Translations under genes and position numbers: made by a program
Assembly: GCA_003609755.1 (NCBI GenBank)
Contig: AP017991.1
Location: 2,993,501-3,057,500, forward strand
Direction: 5' to 3'
DNA length: 64,000 nucleotides
Source: Planktothrix agardhii NIES-204
GTDB taxonomy: Bacteria > Cyanobacteriota > Cyanobacteriia > Cyanobacteriales > Microcoleaceae
Shown: in pieces, positions 25,352 through 36,294 of the stretch
How the letters are laid out: every line of letters starts with the position of its first letter
Numbering within the stretch: the first letter of the stretch is position 1
The notes under the pieces: generated by a model
Seen by the model: the letters and a program-made list of their open reading frames with translations, nothing else
Told to the model about the DNA's origin: nothing
Database searches by the model: none

Positions 25352-25618
25352 ATGCTAAAAAACATTGAAGTTCGGCTAGAAATATTTCAAGAAGGTAATT
25401 TTTATGTAGCCCTTTGTCCTGATTTAGATGTTTCTAGTTTTGGTGAAACCCTGGAAGAAGCAAAACAATCTGTTCAAGAAGCATTAGAAGCTTTTTTTGA
25501 AGAATGCGAAATAATGGGAACATTAAGCATTGTTTTGGAAGAAGCGGGTTTTATGCAACAGAATGGAAACTGGCTTCCTCGCCAACCAATATTCTCTGAA
25601 CTGGTCACAATAGGTTGA
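25352..25618 (+). CDS. hicB: HicB-type antitoxin
   Basis: 88 residues with the HicB fold: EVRLEIFQEGNFYVALCPDL, DVSSFGETLEEAKQSVQEAL and EAFFEECE. It lacks a visible C-terminal DNA-binding domain, as in short HicB proteins. ATG 25352 has AGGTG 12 nt upstream. The adjacent toxin gene follows after 6 bp. Predicted to bind HicA and repress the operon. Confidence 0.85.
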   Translation: MLKNIEVRLEIFQEGNFYVALCPDLDVSSFGETLEEAKQSVQEALEAFFEECEIMGTLSIVLEEAGFMQQNGNWLPRQPIFSELVTIG

Positions 25619-25624
25619 GGAACA

Positions 25625-25870
25625 ATGGCTCCAAACTCTAAAAAAATTACACCAATTCGCTATCAAACCTTGGTTAAAGTTTTTGAATTAGAAGGCTTTA
25701 TGGTGGTACGACAAAAGGGAGATCACCTAATTTTAACAAAACCAGGAGTTAACCGTCCTGTTGTGATCAAAACAAGCCCTGGCGAAGTTCCTGTGACTCA
25801 TATTATGACCAATTTAAAAACAGCCGGAATTAATCGAGAGCGTTATTTTGAACTCCTCTCTCAACTTTGA
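25625..25870 (+). CDS. hicA: HicA-type mRNA interferase toxin
   Basis: 81 residues. The dsRNA-binding-like fold has the catalytic His in VVRQKGDHLILTKPG (usual GSH is GDH here) and the VPVTHIMTNLKTAGI segment typical of HicA. It follows hicB in the less common antitoxin-toxin order. Predicted to cleave mRNA and be neutralised by HicB. Confidence 0.85.
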   Translation: MAPNSKKITPIRYQTLVKVFELEGFMVVRQKGDHLILTKPGVNRPVVIKTSPGEVPVTHIMTNLKTAGINRERYFELLSQL

Positions 25871-26128
25871 TGATTTAGCAATTTTAATCCCCTATAAAAA
25901 ACTACAAATTCAGACCAAACTTCGCTACACATTATCCCCTCCCTTTAGCAAGGGGGGCTAGGGGGGTGGTTGTTCAAAATTCTTGCGAAATTAAACGGAA
26001 ATTGGTTGATCTCTACCGAAAAGAATAGGGTTGTGTGCAAAAAACCTTTTTTCTCTTTTTAACTTAACTTATTTAAGAGATAAAAAAGATTGAAAAAGGT
26101 GATTTTATTCAGAATGGGAGGGGTTAAA

Positions 26129-27019
26129 ATGATGTTACATTCAATTTTAATAATTCTGTTTCAAGGAGGACTAACTCTTTTAGCGGTGGGTGCGATCGCT
26201 TATTTGTGTGCTTGTTTATTCATGTTTTTAAGACAAACTCGATTTATTTTTTTCCCCTCCCGTTTAATTTCTATGACCCCGGATGATGTGGGTTTATCCT
26301 ATCAAGATATTGAGTTACAAATTTCTACTCCTTCAGGAAAAATAGAAACGGTACATTGTTGGTGGATTCCTTCAGAAACTAATCCTAATCAAAAAGTGAT
26401 TATTGATTTACATGGAAACCGCAATACTATAGAGGGAAATATCGGATATGCTGAACAATTTCACGAAATGGGATTATCGGTTTTATTAGTAGAATATCGG
26501 GGTTATGGACGCAGTACAAATCGCTTTCCCTCAGAAAAAACCGTTTATCAAGATGTAGAAGCTGCCTGGAATTATTTAGTAAATGAACGACAAATTAATC
26601 CCCATAATATTTATGTTTTTGGTCATTCATTGGGAGGAGCGATCGCAATTAATTTAGCTTTAAAACATACTGAAATTGCCGGATTAATTATTGAAAGTTC
26701 CTTTACTAATATTCGAGAAATGATCGATTATAAAAAGAAATATTGGATGTTTCCAATTAATTTAATTTTAACCCAAAAATTCGATTCTCTAGCTAAAATT
26801 TCTGCCTTAAAAATGCCGATATTATTGACTCATGGAACCGAAGATGAGTTAATTCCTAAAACCATGAGTGAAGACCTGTTTAACGCCGCTATAGAACCCA
26901 AACAGCTTTTAATTGTTGCGGGTGCGGGTCATAATAATGTTAGACAGGTTGGAGGGAAGGAATATTGGGAAACGGTACAACAATTTTTAACTTTACAATC
27001 TCAGAAACCGGGTTTCTAA
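26129..27019 (+). CDS. Membrane-anchored alpha/beta hydrolase
   Basis: About 296 residues with one N-terminal transmembrane helix (residues about 5-35), then an alpha/beta hydrolase of the BEM46/ABHD13 type. The oxyanion region is IIDLHGNRNT, the nucleophile elbow is GHSLGG, the acid is the Asp in HGTEDELIP and the catalytic His is in AGHNN. ATG 26129 is chosen because GGAGGGG sits 6-12 nt upstream. The last residues (QKPGF and the stop) are encoded by a copy of the AGAAACCGGGTTTCT repeat, so the C-terminus has been rewritten. Confidence 0.88.
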   Translation: MMLHSILIILFQGGLTLLAVGAIAYLCACLFMFLRQTRFIFFPSRLISMTPDDVGLSYQDIELQISTPSGKIETVHCWWIPSETNPNQKVIIDLHGNRNTIEGNIGYAEQFHEMGLSVLLVEYRGYGRSTNRFPSEKTVYQDVEAAWNYLVNERQINPHNIYVFGHSLGGAIAINLALKHTEIAGLIIESSFTNIREMIDYKKKYWMFPINLILTQKFDSLAKISALKMPILLTHGTEDELIPKTMSEDLFNAAIEPKQLLIVAGAGHNNVRQVGGKEYWETVQQFLTLQSQKPGF

Positions 27020-27066
27020 TAGTTATCTCTTGGCTAAAATCAGTATTCCTTAGAAACCCGGTTTCT
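27003..27066. repeat. Single copy of the AGAAACCGGGTTTCT inverted repeat
   Basis: The arms lie at 27003-27017 and 27052-27066 (AGAAACCCGGTTTCT). It overlaps the stop codon of the hydrolase gene and could also serve as its terminator. Downstream to 27195 there are only AT-rich and 'GGGCGACTAATTAGCC' type sequences. Confidence 0.7.
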
Positions 27067-27195
27067 GACTAAATTTATGAATAAAAACAGGTAAGGGCGA
27101 CTAATTAGCCACCCCTACAAATAATATTATCGAATGGAAAAATAGTATAAAACCAAATTAATTGAGATTAACTGTTTTCCTCGAACCCTAATTCC

Positions 27196-27375
27196 TTATA
27201 ATTTGGATGGGGTTGTTTGAGCATCGTTCTGAGAAAGTTCGGGAGCTACTTGGTGATTTAATGCCGCCACAAGCTGACGTCTCACTTTTGTTGCCCACAA
27301 ATCAAAATCGAAACTTTCACTGGTCGGAATATCCTCTAAAGAAGTTTCGCGCACAGTTTCTTTACTTAAAGTCAT
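27196..27375 (-). CDS. Small protein with FDFDLWATKVRRQL motif
   Basis: 59 residues starting MTLSKETVRETSLEDIPTSE, followed by the motif FDFDLWATKVRRQLVAAL. The start ATG (27373-27375) has an excellent AGGAGG eight bases upstream on the minus strand, so translation is likely. The motif recalls short cyanobacterial proteins of unknown role. Alternatives are a regulator fragment or peptide precursor. The overlapping plus-strand 66-residue frame has no comparable start signal. The 420 bp upstream hold no other gene. Confidence 0.6.
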   Translation of the reverse strand: MTLSKETVRETSLEDIPTSESFDFDLWATKVRRQLVAALNHQVAPELSQNDAQTTPSKL

Positions 27376-27728
27376 GGTTTTTCGCCTCCTGTTTCAACTC
27401 GCAGTGAAGACAGGCGCGTTCCTTCGGGAGAAGTCCCTACTTCCGTCTTTTAGTAGTCATTTTGGTATGCGAGAATCAAAGACTACCAAGAGATGAACGA
27501 TTTCACTACTCCTTCTGATCGTAGCGCTAAATCCAATTAATATCAAATTATCTTATGCTGATTTTACATAATTATTATACGTTTTTTGCTCTATCTCTGT
27601 TAATAACCTCAATCTTTGCTTTTACATCTATCCGATGAGATATCTTTGTTGCTCAATACCAAATAAATTGATTACAATAGGAACATCGGCTTTTCTGATG
27701 AAAAAATATTTTAAAGTTTTCTCCTGAT

Positions 27729-27776
27729 AAATGCACCCTTCCTTGAACTTCATTCAGAAAGAGTGCATTTTTTTTG
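27729..27776 (+). terminator. Intrinsic terminator, plus-strand orientation
   Basis: AAATGCAC (27729-27736) pairs with GTGCATTT (27763-27770), followed by a run of T. No gene lies directly upstream on the plus strand, so a small RNA in 27450-27730 may end here. Confidence 0.5.
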
Positions 27777-27796
27777 TTAGAGAAAAACCACAACGC

Positions 27797-29140
27797 TTAA
27801 CGCAAAGCGGCTTCATCCAGTTGACTCGGACGCACAGAAATTTGTTCAGTTTTTTGTCCGCGATGGAGAGTGATTTTAAGGGGTTGACCAATTTTGCTTT
27901 TTTCCACCAAACGCTGCAATTGGTCGGCGCTACTAATAGCTTGTCCATCAATTTCTGTAATCACATCTCCTCGACGTAAACCCGCATTTGCCGAGGGACT
28001 ATTGGGAATAATTTGTACTACTAATACCCCATTAAATTCAGGAATTAACAGTAAGGAATTAGGGTTATTATTCAGTTGTTTTGCCATATCTGCCGTTAAG
28101 GTTGCCATGCGAATCCCAATATAGGGGTGAGCAATTTTTTCTCCTCTAACTAACGCGGCTTCAATGGCTTTAGCGGCATCAATAGGAATGGCAAAACCAA
28201 TCCCTTGACCATCGGCTCGAATAGCGGTATTAATTCCAATTACTTCCCCCTGAGCATTTAATAACGGCCCCCCAGAATTACCTGGATTAATGGCGGCATC
28301 GGTTTGAATAAAATCTAATCGTTTATCGGGAATCCCAACTTGAGAACTGGGACGATTTAAGGTACTAACAATTCCTAGGGTAACGGTATTATCTAATCCC
28401 AAAGGATTTCCTAAAGCAATCGCCCAATCTCCGACTTGAACTTCACTGGAATTTCCTAAAGGAGCAACGGGTAAATTATTACCATTAATTTTAATCACGG
28501 CTAAATCTGAGGGGTCATCACTGCCTCTAACTTCTCCTTGAAATTGACGACCATCTTTGAGGGTAACGGTGACTTTATCGGCTCCTTTAATTACATGGGA
28601 ATTGGTTAAAATAATCCCACTACTATCAATAATAAATCCCGAACCCTGTCCCCGTTGTTGATATTCTTGGGGAGTTTGGGGCATTCCTTCCCCAAAGAAA
28701 CGGCGGAAAAAAGGATCATCAAAAAAAGGATCGGAAATATTAGCAGAAACCGTGCGTTCCGTATCAATTCTAACAACGGCTGGCCCGACTCGATTCACCG
28801 CAACTGAGACAAAATTTCCGAAGAAATTAGGGTTAGGAATGGCGGTAACTGTTGGGGGTTGAGTTTGGGTTGGGATGGGTTCAGCTTGGGCAGAAGTTAT
28901 CAAAAAATGCGGGAAAATCTGTATACTGATTAAGGTTAAGCTTACACTTAAAACCGCAACCAAAAGATAACTAATAATGGAATTAATAGCAACGGTTTTT
29001 GGCTGTATTTTCTCCATAGATTCATCCTCAATGCTCTCATTTTCATTCTGAGGCTGAGATTCTGATTCGTTAATACTCAAAGCAACTATCCTCAATTTTA
29101 ACATAAAAATCAATAAGAAGAAAAGCGGAAATATTGTCAT
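27797..29140 (-). CDS. HtrA/DegQ-type serine protease (Hho family)
   Basis: Membrane-anchored or periplasmic quality-control protease. One transmembrane helix (SIISYLLVAVLSVSLTLISI) is followed by a trypsin-like domain with catalytic His in LTNSHVIKGA, Asp in DDPSDLAVIK and Ser in NPGNSGGPLL. A single PDZ domain comes next (GVLVVQIIPNSPSANAGLRR through ITLHRGQ). The ATG at 29140 has AGGAAGG upstream. An internal ATG at 29017 with GAGGA would give the usual shorter N-terminus. hspA lies upstream on the same strand, so stress co-regulation is plausible. Confidence 0.93.
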   Translation of the reverse strand: MTIFPLFFLLIFMLKLRIVALSINESESQPQNENESIEDESMEKIQPKTVAINSIISYLLVAVLSVSLTLISIQIFPHFLITSAQAEPIPTQTQPPTVTAIPNPNFFGNFVSVAVNRVGPAVVRIDTERTVSANISDPFFDDPFFRRFFGEGMPQTPQEYQQRGQGSGFIIDSSGIILTNSHVIKGADKVTVTLKDGRQFQGEVRGSDDPSDLAVIKINGNNLPVAPLGNSSEVQVGDWAIALGNPLGLDNTVTLGIVSTLNRPSSQVGIPDKRLDFIQTDAAINPGNSGGPLLNAQGEVIGINTAIRADGQGIGFAIPIDAAKAIEAALVRGEKIAHPYIGIRMATLTADMAKQLNNNPNSLLLIPEFNGVLVVQIIPNSPSANAGLRRGDVITEIDGQAISSADQLQRLVEKSKIGQPLKITLHRGQKTEQISVRPSQLDEAALR

Positions 29141-29161
29141 AAATCCGCCTTCCTCTTTTTT

Positions 29162-29199
29162 GATTATAGTCGAAATTTCCTAAAAATTCGACTATAATC
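29162..29199. promoter_or_regulatory. 13-bp inverted repeat between hspA and the HtrA gene
   Basis: GATTATAGTCGAA (29162-29174) and TTCGACTATAATC (29187-29199) are exact inverse copies. The site is just upstream of the protease start. No T-run follows on the minus strand, so an operator is as likely as an mRNA hairpin. Confidence 0.45.
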
Positions 29200-29253
29200 G
29201 ACACTATTTTTGTTTAGCCTACCTTGAGCAAAGGTTGATGCAATTGCTAATCC

Positions 29254-29688
29254 CTAACCAACGGTTATTTTCACTACTTTATTTTTTTCTGCTTCCGCTT
29301 TGGGTAAGGTTAAGCTGAGAATCCCGTCTTTATATTCAGCCTGAACTTGAGTGTTTTGAATCCGATTAGGAAGGGGAATCACTCGGCGGAATTTTCCATA
29401 ACGGAATTCGCTGCGACTGATGCCTTTTTCTTCGGTTTGGTTGGTTGATTTTCGTTCTCCCGTAATCGCAACGCCATCAAGACTGACTTGGACATCCAAA
29501 TCCTCTGGATTTACCCCAGGAACTTCCAGTTTCAGGATAATTGCTTCGGGGGTTTCTTCGAGTTCAGCCGGAGGAAAGAGGGACATCGCGGCTTTTTCCG
29601 AAGGAAGGGCCAAACTATCAAACAGACGATTCATTTCTCGTTGTAGAGAATCAATTTCTTGGAAGGGTTGCCAGCGTAATAACTGCAT
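29254..29688 (-). CDS. hspA: Small heat-shock protein (Hsp20/alpha-crystallin)
   Basis: About 144 residues from ATG 29688 (MQLLRWQPFQEIDSLQREMN), preceded by GGAGG. The alpha-crystallin domain spans about 40-140, with LELEVPGVNPEDLDVQV-type and EFRYGKFRRVIPLPNRI segments and the conserved A-x-x-x-G-I/V-L motif (AEYKDGILSLTLPK). ATP-independent holdase that associates with thylakoids and protein aggregates in cyanobacteria. An upstream in-frame ATG would add seven residues. Confidence 0.95.
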   Translation of the reverse strand: MQLLRWQPFQEIDSLQREMNRLFDSLALPSEKAAMSLFPPAELEETPEAIILKLEVPGVNPEDLDVQVSLDGVAITGERKSTNQTEEKGISRSEFRYGKFRRVIPLPNRIQNTQVQAEYKDGILSLTLPKAEAEKNKVVKITVG

Positions 29689-30033
29689 AATCGTTACCTC
29701 CATTGACAAATTATTTGATACAATATTTATATAGGCTTGACTACAGCCTTGATGATTCTAAGGATAGTAAATCGGCCGCCGGAATAAATTCGGTTTTAAC
29801 GAATAAAAAACGGGAAATAGCCGTACTTAAGAGAAAGAGTAGAAACCCAGGACGGGTAATCAGTAGCAGGCGGGATACAGTGGTGTATTTTTTTCTGTGT
29901 ATAGTCTTGGGAATTTAATCTATAAACCTCAAGTATCTGTTCTGTATGAATGAGTACGTTATTGAAGTTTTAATACTTCCCAAGGTTAGAACTTGTTTTA
30001 AATTTTATAAAGATTATTCGTGAATTAATCCTA

Positions 30034-31896
30034 ATGACAACCACTCTGCCCAACAATCAGGGCATTCTGCCGCAGCAACCTGAACTCCCCTCAGTTTCTG
30101 ACCGCCTAACCAGTTTATTAAACCGTTTACAACCGCCCCCACAAATATTAATTTTAATCTTTGCCCTTGTAATTGGCGGGGGGACGGGATTAGTAATGGT
30201 AATGTTTCACGGATTAGTGGAACTATTACAACGGTTAACCCTAGAAGATTTCATGGGATTAATGATGCCATTTGGTCTATGGACATTGGCATTAATTCCA
30301 CCGATTGGGGGTCTAATTGTGGGGTTAATTCGCTATCGTTATCAAGAGTTTTTTGGCGAGGGGATTTCTTCTTTAATTAATACTCAAAGAATCCAAATTA
30401 TTTCTCCTTTCAGACCCTTTATTAAACTTTTAGCTGCCGCCATTTCTTTAGGTACGGGTGCTTCCTTAGGCCCCGAAGGGCCGAGTGTAGAAATTGGGGC
30501 GAATTTAGGAGCAATTTTAGGGCAAAATTTTCAAGTTTCTAAAGAGCGCTATCGTCTATTATTAGGAGCCGGAGCCGCCGCCGGATTAGCCGCTGGATTT
30601 AATGCTCCCATTGCTGGGGTTTTCTTTGCTTTGGAAGTAATTTTAGGTTCAAGTTTTGCGGCTTCGGGTGTGGGTTTAGTCCTATTATCATCGGTGGTTT
30701 CTTCTGTAGTTGCTCGAATTGTTTTTGGTGACCATCCCGCCTTTTCTCCCCCGGTTTATGAGGTTCGTAGCAATTGGGAATTATTACTTTATTTAGGATT
30801 AGGCTGTTTAGCCAGTTTTGTTTCCTTAGCTTATACCCAAGCGATTAAATTTTCTCAACGTTGTTTTCGAGGAGAAGTTCCGGCTTTCTTCTGTTTAACC
30901 AAAATTCCCCGCATTTTACATCCGATGTTGGGAGGTTTATTTGTCGGAATTGTAGCCATTCAATTTCCCCATATTCTCGGCCCGGGTTATGGCACAATTC
31001 AAGCCCTATTACAAGAGGGGCGATTTTCCTTAGATTTATTGATGATTTTATTAGTCCTTAAAATTATTGCTACTTCTGTTAGTTTGGGTAGTGGATTAGT
31101 GGGGGGAATTTTTGCTCCCGCGATGTTTATTGGGGCAACATTGGGAGCAACTTATGGGCAAGCCGTAGGGGGATTAGTACACCCTTTTTTACCAGATATT
31201 GCTCCCCCGGCTGCCTATGCAATGGTGGGAATGGCGGCGGTATTAGCGTCGAGTGTGCGAGCGCCTTTAACGGCGATTTTATTATTATTTGAAATGACTC
31301 AAAATTATCTAATTATTTTACCGTTAATGGCGGCGGTGGGGGTAAGTGTTTTAATTGTGGATGTGGTGCAATCTAATCAATCGACTTCTGGATTAAATTT
31401 ACAACAAATGGGGGTTTATTTAGAACGACCCAATGAATTAGAAATCTTACAAACTATTAGAATTTCTGAAGTTATGGGTCAATCCTATTTAACCCTTCCC
31501 TGTTCCATGCCTATTTTAGAGGCAGGTGCGGTGATGGTACAACTGAATTGTCATACGGCTTTAATCTTAGATGAAACCTCTCAATTAGCCGGATTAGTAA
31601 CGGTTACAGATATCCGTCGTTCCATTTTTCAGGCTACAAACCCCGATTCTTCTTTAGCATTAGGACAGCAAATATTAAAGGAAATTTGCACAACAGAAAT
31701 CCTCTGCGCCTATGAAGATGAACCCGTTCAGGTCGCATTAGAACGGATGGCGGCGCGAGATTTGCCCCAATTACCCGTTGTCACTCGTGAACATCCGCGT
31801 CAACTGGTTGGCATTATTGAAAAAGAACAAATTGCTTTAGCTTGTAATATTGCTGTTACCAAAGACGCCTTACAACCCTATTTACCCAACTCGTAG
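30034..31896 (+). CDS. ClC-family chloride channel/transporter with CBS pair
   Basis: 620 residues. The membrane part (about 35-445) has the ClC filter motifs: GPEGPSVEIG (GxEGP), the glycine-rich GSGLVGGIFAPAMFIG (GxFxP) and helix R Tyr region. A cytoplasmic CBS pair (about 475-612) should bind adenine nucleotides. Exchanger versus channel is undecided, because the position of the gating and proton glutamates needs alignment. The gene is convergent with serS across a double-hairpin region. Confidence 0.92.
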   Translation: MTTTLPNNQGILPQQPELPSVSDRLTSLLNRLQPPPQILILIFALVIGGGTGLVMVMFHGLVELLQRLTLEDFMGLMMPFGLWTLALIPPIGGLIVGLIRYRYQEFFGEGISSLINTQRIQIISPFRPFIKLLAAAISLGTGASLGPEGPSVEIGANLGAILGQNFQVSKERYRLLLGAGAAAGLAAGFNAPIAGVFFALEVILGSSFAASGVGLVLLSSVVSSVVARIVFGDHPAFSPPVYEVRSNWELLLYLGLGCLASFVSLAYTQAIKFSQRCFRGEVPAFFCLTKIPRILHPMLGGLFVGIVAIQFPHILGPGYGTIQALLQEGRFSLDLLMILLVLKIIATSVSLGSGLVGGIFAPAMFIGATLGATYGQAVGGLVHPFLPDIAPPAAYAMVGMAAVLASSVRAPLTAILLLFEMTQNYLIILPLMAAVGVSVLIVDVVQSNQSTSGLNLQQMGVYLERPNELEILQTIRISEVMGQSYLTLPCSMPILEAGAVMVQLNCHTALILDETSQLAGLVTVTDIRRSIFQATNPDSSLALGQQILKEICTTEILCAYEDEPVQVALERMAARDLPQLPVVTREHPRQLVGIIEKEQIALACNIAVTKDALQPYLPNS

Positions 31897-31970
31897 TAAC
31901 CCCTTTAGGGGTTAGTCAATACTTGTAGTAACCCCTGAATAGGTAAGAGATAGAGAGCCCTTCAGGGCTC
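31897..31970. terminator. Hairpins between convergent ClC and serS genes
   Basis: TAACCCCTTTAGGGGTTA (31897-31914) and GAGCCCTTCAGGGCTC (31955-31970) are perfect stems joined by a repeated GTAGTAACCCCT motif. They stand in the 80-bp convergent gap and probably terminate both genes. Confidence 0.55.
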
Positions 31971-31978
31971 ACTACGAA

Positions 31979-33295
<1,317 letters not shown>

Positions 33296-33398
33296 TCATC
33301 TTTATAGTTTACTGCATTCAGGGAACATCTAACAAGGGAATCATGGTAAGAAAAGATAAGATATTAAGGGGCGATCGCCTTCTCTAAAAACAATGTTA

Positions 33399-34745
33399 TC
33401 AATCAGTTAAGCTATTCCCTATTTGATCAACTTTAACCCCATCAATAGCTTCTATACTTTCAACCATTGGTAAAGATGAAAAAGCCGGAGTCATAATTAT
33501 TAATCCCCTGGGAACACATTCCACTTCTATCGGTGTTGTCCCAATAATTTCTCCATCTACAACTACTTTTTGGGGTGGATTTGTAGAAATTCTAATCCGT
33601 TGAGTTCTAAATCCAATCAAATTATCCCGTTGAATTTCTACCTTCAGTAAACCCGCCCCCAATAAACCCATCATTCCCGCCACCGCCTGCATTTTATTCG
33701 CCGGAGATGTATAGATTAAAACCTCTAATAATCCATCATCAGGAACAATTTGTCCCAAACCTTGGGCTAAAACCGAAGTAGGAGGGGCGACATTAGCAAT
33801 GGTAATGGCGGCGGCTTCAACTTGATTAATTTCGCCATTAATTTCAATTGTTGTTTCAAAGTCTTTTTGTTCTTTTAATTGTTGCCATCCCGCCATAATA
33901 TAAGCTAAGGGCCCCCAGCGTTTTTTTGCATCTCGATCCGCCTTATTAACTGTTTCCGCTTCAAACCCAATTCCCGCTAATAAAATCATCGGTAAACTGT
34001 TACAATAAGCCATATCAACGGTGCGGGTTAATCCGGCAATAATTACTTCACAAGCTCCTTGAATATTAGTCGGAATTCCCAAAGCCACCGAAAACGCATT
34101 AGCAGTTCCCCTAGGAATAATTCCCAAGGGAATATTAGTATTCATCACAGCCCCGGCTACGGCGGAAACCGTACCATCTCCCCCCGATGCAATCACTAAA
34201 TCCACATTTTGTTCTAGTGCATCTTGTGCTAATTGAGTCGGATCATTTTCTCTGGTTGTTAAGCAAACTTTTAAGTGAAAATAGGGTTCTAATAATTGCC
34301 GAATTAATAATAAATCTTGATTGGCATTTCCTACCCCAGCAACGGGATTAAAAATCAAATGAGCCGAACGAGTTCGTCGCAATTGCACAACAATGGCTTC
34401 GGCGGTTCCAATATTAGTAGCGATTGGAATATTATAGATATTGCAAACTCTTAATAAATTTAAAAGCGGGAATTCATAAAGGTGGGTTTGGGTGGATTCT
34501 ACTAAATAAATAACAGCTACAATTTCTTCTCTTGCAGTGATTTTAGAGGCGATCACCATATCTCCCCCTTGTCGCAAAGGCAAAACCGTCTCAACCTTTA
34601 ACCAGGTCTGTTGAGTTAAAGCCGTTGCGATACTGTCTAAACCCGCTAGATGATAATGGGACAGAACATTCGCGTGTTGAGTCACAAAGTCAACCAGAGT
34701 TTCTTGCTGAGTCTCATCAGCTAAGAGGAAAATTGTCCCTGACAT
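33399..34745 (-). CDS. Methylglyoxal-synthase-like domain fused to diacylglycerol-kinase-family lipid kinase
   Basis: 448 residues. The first about 120 resemble an MGS-like domain (LADETQQETLVDFVTQH, RQGGDMVIASKI, NIPIATNIGTAEAIV), which binds phosphorylated small molecules. Then comes a YegS/DagK catalytic domain with the ATP loop HLIFNPVAGVGN and SGGDGTVSAVAGAV (GGDGT), plus IPRGTANAFSVALGIP. This fusion occurs in other cyanobacteria. It probably phosphorylates a membrane lipid such as diacylglycerol. Catalytic competence of the MGS part is unclear. Confidence 0.9.
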   Translation of the reverse strand: MSGTIFLLADETQQETLVDFVTQHANVLSHYHLAGLDSIATALTQQTWLKVETVLPLRQGGDMVIASKITAREEIVAVIYLVESTQTHLYEFPLLNLLRVCNIYNIPIATNIGTAEAIVVQLRRTRSAHLIFNPVAGVGNANQDLLLIRQLLEPYFHLKVCLTTRENDPTQLAQDALEQNVDLVIASGGDGTVSAVAGAVMNTNIPLGIIPRGTANAFSVALGIPTNIQGACEVIIAGLTRTVDMAYCNSLPMILLAGIGFEAETVNKADRDAKKRWGPLAYIMAGWQQLKEQKDFETTIEINGEINQVEAAAITIANVAPPTSVLAQGLGQIVPDDGLLEVLIYTSPANKMQAVAGMMGLLGAGLLKVEIQRDNLIGFRTQRIRISTNPPQKVVVDGEIIGTTPIEVECVPRGLIIMTPAFSSLPMVESIEAIDGVKVDQIGNSLTD

Positions 34746-34784
34746 AATTCACTCATTATTATTGCAATTATTATTATAGCTAAT

Positions 34785-35918
34785 TTAACTATTTTCAGGA
34801 TGATCTAATCCCAAATGTTTCCAAGCCGCAGGCGTCGCCACACGACCTCGATTTGTCCGTTGAATAAACCCAATTTGCATTAAATAGGGTTCATAAACTT
34901 CTTCAATAGTTTGGGTATCTTCCCCCGTAATTGCCGCCATGGTTTCTAATCCCACTGGCCCCCCTTTGAATTTCTCAATAATAGCCGTTAACATATTTCG
35001 ATCCGTCCAATCTAATCCTAGGGGATCAACATTAAATACTTCCAAAGCAATATTCGCCACTTCTGCATTAATTTCTCCTGTACTTTTCACCTGTACATAA
35101 TCCCGAACTCGACGCAATAAACGATTAGCAATTCTAGGTGTTCCCCTAGCCCGTTGGGAAATTTCGATCGCGCCTTCTGGGGTTATAGGAGTATTTAATA
35201 ACTTCGCACTTCGTTGAACAATTAAACTTAATTCGTCTACTTCATAAAAGCGTAACCGTTGAATAATTCCAAAGCGATCGCGCAGGGGAGCCGTTAAGGA
35301 ACCTACCCGGGTTGTAGCACCAACAATGGTAAAAGGTTTCAGGGGAATACTCCGAGTTTTTGCCGATCTTCCCTGACCAATAGTAATATCTAATCGACAA
35401 TCCTCCATCGCCGGATATAAAATTTCCTCCGCCACTTTAGATAAGCGATGAATTTCATCAATAAATAATACTTCCCCTGGTTTCAAACTGACTAATAATC
35501 CCGCAATATCCCTGGGTTTTTCTAAGGCTGGAGCCGTGGTAATTTTACAAGTCACCCCCATTTCCGAAGCTAAAATTAGGGACATGGTGGTTTTTCCTAA
35601 TCCTGGGGGGCCATATAATAATAAATGATCTAAAGGTTCCTGACGGGATTTCGCGGCCGCGATCGCAATTGATAAAACCTCTTTTAAATCCTTTTGTCCC
35701 ACATAATCTTCTAAACGATGGGGTCGGATTTTCTCATCCTGTTGACGATTAATTTCTTCTTCGGGTGTCGCTTCCGCTTCTAACAAATAATCCAATTCAT
35801 CCGTCGGCTCACTATTCTTGGATTTTCTGGATTTTTTAGCCATGGGAGTCGCCAACCCAGAAAACTCATCAGACGGTTCGGGTTCAGGGGACTGCTTTTT
35901 TGAAGAAATAATCGCCAT
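34785..35918 (-). CDS. ruvB: Holliday junction branch-migration helicase RuvB
   Basis: AAA+ motor that drives RuvA-bound junctions. Motifs: [11 protein letters not shown] near the start of the ATPase domain, Walker [10 protein letters not shown], Walker [12 protein letters not shown], sensor [18 protein letters not shown] (arginine finger region) and the C-terminal winged helix ending [13 protein letters not shown]. The short start at 35918 (MAIISSKKQ) matches relatives. An upstream ATG at 35999 would add 27 unrelated residues. Confidence 0.97.
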   Translation of the reverse strand: MAIISSKKQSPEPEPSDEFSGLATPMAKKSRKSKNSEPTDELDYLLEAEATPEEEINRQQDEKIRPHRLEDYVGQKDLKEVLSIAIAAAKSRQEPLDHLLLYGPPGLGKTTMSLILASEMGVTCKITTAPALEKPRDIAGLLVSLKPGEVLFIDEIHRLSKVAEEILYPAMEDCRLDITIGQGRSAKTRSIPLKPFTIVGATTRVGSLTAPLRDRFGIIQRLRFYEVDELSLIVQRSAKLLNTPITPEGAIEISQRARGTPRIANRLLRRVRDYVQVKSTGEINAEVANIALEVFNVDPLGLDWTDRNMLTAIIEKFKGGPVGLETMAAITGEDTQTIEEVYEPYLMQIGFIQRTNRGRVATPAAWKHLGLDHPENS

Positions 35919-36230
35919 AATAGACCTATGCCATACCGGGGCTACAGGTTCCAACTTTAGCAGGTTTTGGGTGAAACTAATCCTATTATTAGTTTCCAAA
36001 CCAATATAAAATAAGAACTGAATAAGGGAATAGGCAATTAGGGAATGGGTAATAGCAAGAGTTTACCTCCCGGTAATCCCTATTAAAAGCCTTAAAAGAT
36101 CCCCAGCAAGCAGTTAAGACACCAGACGGATCTTGGAACCCAGACGGTAAAGTGTTTCCCCCCCCTGTTCCCTGTTCCCTGCTATAATACTTCTAGTTAT
36201 TTCATATCATTCGTAATTCCCCGCCATATA

Positions 36231-36273
36231 CAAAAAATCTGTGAAGACAGACGCTAGGGACATCTTCACAGAT
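36231..36273 (-). terminator. Intrinsic terminator of apcD
   Basis: On the minus strand, ATCTGTGAAGA (36263-36273 side) pairs with its inverse (36237-36247) and is followed by a T6 run. It lies 21 bp after the apcD stop. Confidence 0.85.
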
Positions 36274-36294
36274 ACCTGAAAACCAGGCTCAAAA

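Noticed and set aside
27207-27407. 66-residue plus-strand frame
   Set aside because: It overlaps the minus-strand frame with a perfect AGGAGG, has no start signal of its own, and its composition looks like an antisense shadow.
29703-29918. 71-residue plus-strand frame upstream of the ClC gene
   Set aside because: Overlaps the hspA leader on the other strand. Composition and lack of start signal suggest it is not coding.
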